From assembly GCA_947626245.1 (NCBI GenBank), contig CANQRK010000006.1, forward strand, positions 1 through 37,499: 37,499 bases of DNA, written 5' to 3'. Each line of letters begins with the position of its first letter. The stretch's first letter is position 1. Source of the stretch: an uncultured Paenalcaligenes sp. GTDB taxonomy: Bacteria; Pseudomonadota; Gammaproteobacteria; Burkholderiales; Burkholderiaceae_B. Shown here piece after piece: positions 32,501-37,499 of the stretch. A program made the position numbers and the translations under genes. The notes under the pieces are model-generated. The model was not told the DNA's origin. It saw only the letters and a program-made list of their open reading frames with translations, and made no database searches.

Positions 32501-32893
32501 ATGCCTGAAATTCATATCGCTGCAGCCATTATCCTGAATGAACACGGCCAAATGCTGCTGGTTCGCAAGAAAAACACCCAACGCTTCATGCAAGCAGGTG
32601 GTAAAATCGAAGCTAACGAAAGCCCTTTGCAAGCTATACTGCGCGAACTCGATGAAGAAATCCAAATTCAGCCTGATCCCAGCAGCTTGTATTACCACGG
32701 CCACTTCAGTGCTCCTGCGGCCAACGAGCCCAATCATACGGTTTCTGCCCATCTCTATCAGTTAACATGGCATAATCCCATACACATAGCAGCAGAAATC
32801 GAAGAAGCCGTCTGGCTGTCACCTCAAGACGCCCTAGACACCTTGGCTCTGGCTCCGCTAACCGAACACACTATTATTCCGTTATTGATTTAG
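32501..32893 (+). CDS. NUDIX hydrolase
   Basis: Nudix box GKIEANESPLQAILRELDEEI. Start MPEIHIAAAI. Confidence 0.87.
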   Translation: MPEIHIAAAIILNEHGQMLLVRKKNTQRFMQAGGKIEANESPLQAILRELDEEIQIQPDPSSLYYHGHFSAPAANEPNHTVSAHLYQLTWHNPIHIAAEIEEAVWLSPQDALDTLALAPLTEHTIIPLLI

Positions 32894-32905
32894 GCTCCAG
32901 AGAGC

Positions 32906-33454
32906 ATGAACACACATACTACCCAAACTACGCATTGCTTTACTCTGCAACAGTTACGCGCAGCAACCCAAGCCGGCGGCGTAGCTGGCGTGTCCCTAAA
33001 AGCCCAAGGCAGTGGCTTTTATATTCAAATTCAGCTGCGCACTGGACAACACGCCGTTTTGGTCACTGCTCGGAGTCGTTCACCTCGTATGTTTAAAAAC
33101 CCCGCTCAGTCCTTTGGGGTGCTTAAACGCGTCGGCATTGTAACGGGCAGCTTTGATGTCACGCATTACGCCCCCGAACAACAGCCCACCAACGACACCA
33201 AACAAAAAGAAAAAGTCAGCGCTCCCAAGGTCACCAAAGCCCCTCGAGCCAAAAAAGCGCCCGTTGTTACGCCCACCCCTGTCGCTGCTAGCACCCCCTC
33301 TGCCGCCACGCAACCTGCCGTAGCGCCAACCATACCCGCGCCAGCACTCGCAGTCACACCCAAACCCAAACCAAGCCCAGAGCCTGCTCCTAGCGTGCTC
33401 AATGAACCCGAGAAAAACGACCTCTCTTTGGGAATACAGCAGTCTTTAATCTAA
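32906..33454 (+). CDS. Hypothetical protein with short N-terminal domain and Pro/Ala/Lys-rich tail
   Basis: Complete ORF followed by a terminator hairpin. Globular-looking residues ~1-85, then low-complexity P/A/K/T tail. Confidence 0.65.
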   Translation: MNTHTTQTTHCFTLQQLRAATQAGGVAGVSLKAQGSGFYIQIQLRTGQHAVLVTARSRSPRMFKNPAQSFGVLKRVGIVTGSFDVTHYAPEQQPTNDTKQKEKVSAPKVTKAPRAKKAPVVTPTPVAASTPSAATQPAVAPTIPAPALAVTPKPKPSPEPAPSVLNEPEKNDLSLGIQQSLI

Positions 33455-33466
33455 GACGAGCATTAC

Positions 33467-33490
33467 AAAAGGGGCCTGTGGCCCCTTTTT
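33467..33490 (+). terminator. Intrinsic terminator
   Basis: AAAAGGGGCC-tgt-GGCCCCTTTTT. Confidence 0.8.
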
Positions 33491-33519
33491 ACTATTACGC
33501 AATATATTTAGGCAAACCT

Positions 33520-34677
33520 CTATATCGCTTGGGGCCTAAGTGGCAATACCCCTAATAAGTAGTCCATTAGCTCTTTAACGGGCGCAATCCGTTTTCCAAA
33601 AGGCAAGACCTCGGAGCCGCGGAAAAACAAGCCACGTGCTATATCGCCCACCAACGCATAACCTAACTGCCTATCTATACAAAACTGCCCGCTTTTGGCT
33701 ACGCCATCACGTAAACCACAAAAGGCCAAACAATCAAAACCCTCTGAGCAATCTCGAGGCGTGGCAACCTGTTGCAGTTTAGACTCTTTGTGCAAGTAGG
33801 AATCCAACCAAGGAGTACGTACCGCACGTGCTGGCAAGCCAGCCACGCTCATGAAAGTGACAATGTCGTCTGGCTCGGCCTGCACCAAGACCTGTTTAAA
33901 GTTAGGGTGTGCATCCCCTTCTTCGGTAACGGCAAAAGCGCTACCCAACTGCACGGCACTGGCACCGGCGGCCAATAACTGCTGTACCTGCTCGGGTCGG
34001 TGAATACCCCCAGCTACAATTAACGGTATAGGCGCTAAGTCCATTTTTTCGAATACGGCAGTCGTTTGCTGTAGTGCGACCTCAAATTGATAGTTGTCAT
34101 TGTCCATATTCCCCAAATCAGCCAAACCTAAATGGCCAGCTGCAAACTTGGGGCTTTCAATCACAATGGCATCAGGCAAGCGATTTTTACGTTGCCATTT
34201 GCGCAAAACCAGCTGGATGCCTCTGGCATCAGACAAAATAGGAATTAATGCGACATCAGGGTAATCAGCGGCTAAATCGGGAAGATCTAAAGGCAGTCCT
34301 GCACCGACCACAATGGCATCCGCACCACTTTCACACGCTTGTCGCACGTACTCAGGATAGGCTTCAACAGCCTTCATGATGTTTACCGCAATCGCTCCTC
34401 GCCCTTGAGATAAGGCCTTGGCCGCTTTAATTTCACGGTCTAGCGCAATTAAATTACACTCGTTAATGGTGGCTTTAGAGGAGTCCTGAGCGCAGCGCTG
34501 CATCAGATCAGCATGGTGGCGGCGTAAATCTACGCTGGAAATCGTTCCCAAACCACCTAGTTGAGCCACGGAGCCCGCCAAGCGGTGTGCTGAAACCCCT
34601 ACTCCCATACCCCCTTGCACTACGGGCAAAAGCGCTTTGTTTTTAAGAGTGAAATGTTGTGTGTGAATACTATGCAC
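33520..34677 (-). CDS. Nitronate monooxygenase/2-nitropropane dioxygenase-like flavoprotein
   Basis: PVVQGGMGVGVSAHRLAGSVAQLGGLGTISSVD, IVVGAGLPLDLP, IVAGGIHRPEQVQQLLAAGASAVQLGSAF. GTG start at 34677 preferred over 34746. Confidence 0.83.
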   Translation of the reverse strand: MHSIHTQHFTLKNKALLPVVQGGMGVGVSAHRLAGSVAQLGGLGTISSVDLRRHHADLMQRCAQDSSKATINECNLIALDREIKAAKALSQGRGAIAVNIMKAVEAYPEYVRQACESGADAIVVGAGLPLDLPDLAADYPDVALIPILSDARGIQLVLRKWQRKNRLPDAIVIESPKFAAGHLGLADLGNMDNDNYQFEVALQQTTAVFEKMDLAPIPLIVAGGIHRPEQVQQLLAAGASAVQLGSAFAVTEEGDAHPNFKQVLVQAEPDDIVTFMSVAGLPARAVRTPWLDSYLHKESKLQQVATPRDCSEGFDCLAFCGLRDGVAKSGQFCIDRQLGYALVGDIARGLFFRGSEVLPFGKRIAPVKELMDYLLGVLPLRPQAI

Positions 34678-34789
34678 TGTGAGTCCTTCCAATAACAAAT
34701 ACTGAAGACTCACTATGCCCCCAAAAACAAAGAGCGACCTTAACATGGGTCAAGGTCGCTGCATTTAGTCTGCTATTTTGGCAAAGGGA

Positions 34790-36082
34790 TTAATACATGC
34801 CATGAAAAACAGCGTCTTCGGGGCCTATATGTGAAGGGGGGCTCCAGGTCACATCGCGCATCGAATGTTGAACTAAATTCTCTACCCCTAACAACACAGC
34901 AAAAATAGCCATTCGTACTGGAATACCATTATCTGCTTGGCGGAAAATCGCTAAGCGTGGGTCGTGATTTAGATCTATGCTTAGGTCATGCGCATCATCA
35001 CGACTGTCCCGTGGCAACGGGTGCATAATGATGACGTCTTCTTTGCCATATTGATCCAACAAGGCTTTATTAATTTGGAAGTCGGCACTGTAACCTTCGA
35101 GCTGCTCATCACTAAAACGTTCTTTTTGCACTCGAGTCGCATAAATAACATCCGCCCCTTTGATGCTAGTCATCGAGTTGGACTGCTCAATAACGTGATT
35201 TCCCCGTAAAGCCACCTGCTCAATAATATCTGCCGGCATTTCTAGGCCTGGGGGGGAAATAAGCGTGAAGGTTAAGCCCTTGTACAGGGCAAGCATTTTC
35301 ATCAAGGAGTGCACCGTACGACCGTACTTAAGGTCGCCCGTAATGGCTATATGCGCGCCATCAAGCAATTTCCCTAATCGAGAAAACTCGGTCAAAATCG
35401 TGTAGAGATCGAGCAAGGCTTGGCTGGGGTGTTCGCCCGCCCCATCGCCACCATTGACCACAGGAATATTGGTTGCGGCAGCAAATTCGGCTACCGATCC
35501 CTGCTCGGGGTGACGGATGACCATCGCATCGACATAACCGCTCATGACCCGACTGGTATCGTAAATGGATTCACCTTTTGCCATAGAGGAAAAAGTAAAT
35601 CCGGTGGTGTCACACACGGAACCACCCAAGCGACAAAAGGCAGCACCAAAGCTAACACGGGTACGGGTACTGGCCTCGAAAAATAAGTTACCCAATACCG
35701 CCCCCTCGAGCACTCGAGAGACTTTTTGACGACGGGCAATGGGTTGCATCATATCGGCGATGCGCACGAGCTCTTCGACGGACTCGCGAGTAAACTGATC
35801 AACGGAAATGAGCTGGTGCTTGCCATGAATGGCAATACGGTCGCGCAGAGGGCCACGCTGACTGTTTTGCGCATATTTTTCCAAGAGCGTCTCATTTTCT
35901 ACGATTTCAGTGACAAATCGTTGGACGACTTCGGGCATACCTCGAAACTCTTGGGATCCCTCGGGCAACAACCATGTGTCTAAAGCCCGACGTTTAACCC
36001 CTATACGCGCTGCAAAAACATCTCGCGTCAAATTTAAGCGACGCATCGCATCGCGCAAAAAAACCTGTTGTGAAACAGCCAT
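34790..36082 (-). CDS. pyrB: Aspartate carbamoyltransferase with N-terminal HTH-like extension
   Basis: FFEASTRTRVSFGAAF, GEHPSQALLDLYTI, ITGDLKYGRTVHSL, IMHPLPRDSR. ~65-residue N-terminal segment RLNLTRDVFAARIGVKRRALDTWLLP resembles an XRE-type HTH. Confidence 0.88.
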   Translation of the reverse strand: MAVSQQVFLRDAMRRLNLTRDVFAARIGVKRRALDTWLLPEGSQEFRGMPEVVQRFVTEIVENETLLEKYAQNSQRGPLRDRIAIHGKHQLISVDQFTRESVEELVRIADMMQPIARRQKVSRVLEGAVLGNLFFEASTRTRVSFGAAFCRLGGSVCDTTGFTFSSMAKGESIYDTSRVMSGYVDAMVIRHPEQGSVAEFAAATNIPVVNGGDGAGEHPSQALLDLYTILTEFSRLGKLLDGAHIAITGDLKYGRTVHSLMKMLALYKGLTFTLISPPGLEMPADIIEQVALRGNHVIEQSNSMTSIKGADVIYATRVQKERFSDEQLEGYSADFQINKALLDQYGKEDVIIMHPLPRDSRDDAHDLSIDLNHDPRLAIFRQADNGIPVRMAIFAVLLGVENLVQHSMRDVTWSPPSHIGPEDAVFHGMY

Positions 36083-36102
36083 GAGTTAATTTCCTAAAAA
36101 CA

Positions 36103-36115
36103 TACGCAATGCGTA
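36103..36115. promoter_or_regulatory. Palindrome TACGCA-A-TGCGTA upstream of pyrB; candidate operator
   Basis: 6-bp inverted arms with 1-nt spacer, 20 nt upstream of the pyrB start codon. Confidence 0.4.
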
Positions 36116-36180
36116 CATTTTAAACCCAAAGCAGATGACAACTGGTTTTTTTGTGCAAATGATAACAAATAACGACAGTT

Positions 36181-36738
36181 TTACTGTGCGTCTTCGCCTG
36201 CAATAATTTGTGCAGCACGAATCGCGTTTTCACGGCTACCTACCATGAAAACCAAACGTCCTTCGGTGATGGGCTCGAGAAAGCCTGGAATAGCCAACAA
36301 TGTGCCATCTACCACCAAGGCCAGGCGCTTGCCTGGGTTTTGTTCAGTAATACGGGCTAAACGATCCGTCGCCTGGGGGTTAAAATTGAGTGCCAATAAG
36401 CCTTCACCCGTTTCAGCTGTACCGGCTTCGACAGCAGATAAATCGCTGCGAGCTAAAAAAGCCTCGGGCTCTAGGTAAAGCACAGTGGCCTCATCAATCT
36501 GCACCTCAGCCCAAGTGGGTTGAGGAGTGGTATCAGCCAAAAACACCAACAACGGTGCAGCCATTTGGGCTTCGGGAGCGGACTGCGGTGTAGTCTGCTG
36601 AGGCACAGGGCTGGTCGCAGGAGGCGTGCTGGAAGCGGACTCGGGCGCATCTGCGGTTGGAGGCACAGTTTGACATGCAGCCAAAGCCACTAAAGCGACC
36701 GGCGCCAATAAACGACTAACAAGTTTTAAACTGGGCAT
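36181..36738 (-). CDS. Lipoprotein with SecD P1-like domain
   Basis: Lipobox LVALAAC, low-complexity linker, then LNFNPQATDRLARITEQNPGKRLALVVDGTLLAIPGFLEPITEGRLVF, reminiscent of the SecD periplasmic domain. Confidence 0.65.
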   Translation of the reverse strand: MPSLKLVSRLLAPVALVALAACQTVPPTADAPESASSTPPATSPVPQQTTPQSAPEAQMAAPLLVFLADTTPQPTWAEVQIDEATVLYLEPEAFLARSDLSAVEAGTAETGEGLLALNFNPQATDRLARITEQNPGKRLALVVDGTLLAIPGFLEPITEGRLVFMVGSRENAIRAAQIIAGEDAQ

Positions 36739-36925
36739 AACTAATACCTTCCTCTTAAAAATAGCGATTTAACGCTTCAAGTGTAGCAATATCTCCGTTC
36801 CTACTCTATGCATTAATGCATAACTTAACAATTTCTCACTCGAATCCGCATTGTTTTTTCTAAAAAAGCAGTCTACTCTTAATTTACCGCTACTTAGCAC
36901 TTTTTTACCGCTTTTTACCTACTAT

Positions 36926-37447
36926 ATGCACCCTAGCAACCTAGAGGAACTAGAAAAAACTCGCCAGCATTGCCAAAAGTTGGTGTCCAGACGTGCTTTG
37001 GTCTCTGCTGCGGCCGCTGTCATCCCTATTCCAGGGGTAGATGTCAGCACAGATGTGGCCTTGCTCTTGCAGCTTATCCCTACGATTAACGAACGTTTTG
37101 GACTTAGCCCCAAACAAATCGAAACCCTTAGTCCAGAATTAAAAAAAATCGTCGTGGTAGGTGGTGCTAACTTAGGGGTAGGGCTTTTGGGCAAAATGAT
37201 TACGCCCCAACTTATTATTCAGCTCTTGCAGCGCCTTGGTTTAAAAAAACTGGCCGGCAAATACGCCACCAAATACGTTCCTCTTGTTGGTTCTGTCATT
37301 GCCTCTTCTATTAGTTATGCCGTGCTTCGCAAAGTAGGTAATCAACACATAGAGGAATGCTACAGCATTGCCCAACAACTACTACAAGCTAGCTCTACTG
37401 AACTCAGCACCTCTTCTATGGCAAAAGCCCCCTACTCAAAAAAATAG
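36926..37447 (+). CDS. DUF697/YcjF-like membrane-associated hypothetical protein
   Basis: AAAAVIPIPGVDVSTDVALLLQLIPTINERFGLS; KYVPLVGSVIASSISYAVLRKVG. Confidence 0.6.
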   Translation: MHPSNLEELEKTRQHCQKLVSRRALVSAAAAVIPIPGVDVSTDVALLLQLIPTINERFGLSPKQIETLSPELKKIVVVGGANLGVGLLGKMITPQLIIQLLQRLGLKKLAGKYATKYVPLVGSVIASSISYAVLRKVGNQHIEECYSIAQQLLQASSTELSTSSMAKAPYSKK

Positions 37448-37499
37448 AGGGCTTTTCGGTCAAACAAGTCGATACGCCTACGCCATTTGCGTCAGTGTT

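Noticed and set aside
33080-33402. Antisense Gly/Ala-rich ORFs (33080-33313 and 33166-33402, minus)
   Set aside because: Complement of the Pro/Ala/Lys-coding tail of the 32906-33454 gene; biased composition explains the open frames.

Overview
The window is a compact, mostly housekeeping chromosomal segment from a proteobacterium. Gene content and style suggest a betaproteobacterium of the Alcaligenaceae/Burkholderiales type (inference). Recognisable genes in order: a 5'-truncated metallophosphoesterase, prmB, an ABC-F ATPase, uvrD, a fatty-acid desaturase, rsmB, purN, ribF, ileS, lspA, coaBC, dut, clpA, clpS, a cold-shock gene, a DUF192 protein, a thiolase, Fe/Mn superoxide dismutase, xseA, exbB/exbD-like genes, lpxK, a Trm112-like ORF missing from the ORF track, kdsB, adk, an SDR, murJ, rpsT, a DUF3579-like protein, argF, argG, a NUDIX protein, a Pro/Ala-rich hypothetical, a nitronate monooxygenase-like protein, an aspartate carbamoyltransferase with an N-terminal HTH-like extension, a SecD-like lipoprotein and a DUF697-like protein. 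I saw no prophage, CRISPR array, transposase, tRNA or rRNA. The interesting material is mainly intergenic: (i) an interspersed palindromic repeat family (core GATCGGGGGCATGGCCCCCTCGTACAA), mostly between convergent genes, including a tandem pair resembling the REP elements of Pseudomonas/Xanthomonas and a ~160-bp nested inverted repeat; (ii) two consensus DnaA boxes in perfect inverted orientation upstream of exbB; (iii) a strong terminator-like hairpin just before the cold-shock ORF and another embedded in the first codons of the next ORF; (iv) an HTH-like/ATCase fusion with a palindrome just upstream of its own start; (v) a long imperfect hairpin in the kdsB-adk gap. No homology searches or folding were run; family names come from motif recognition.
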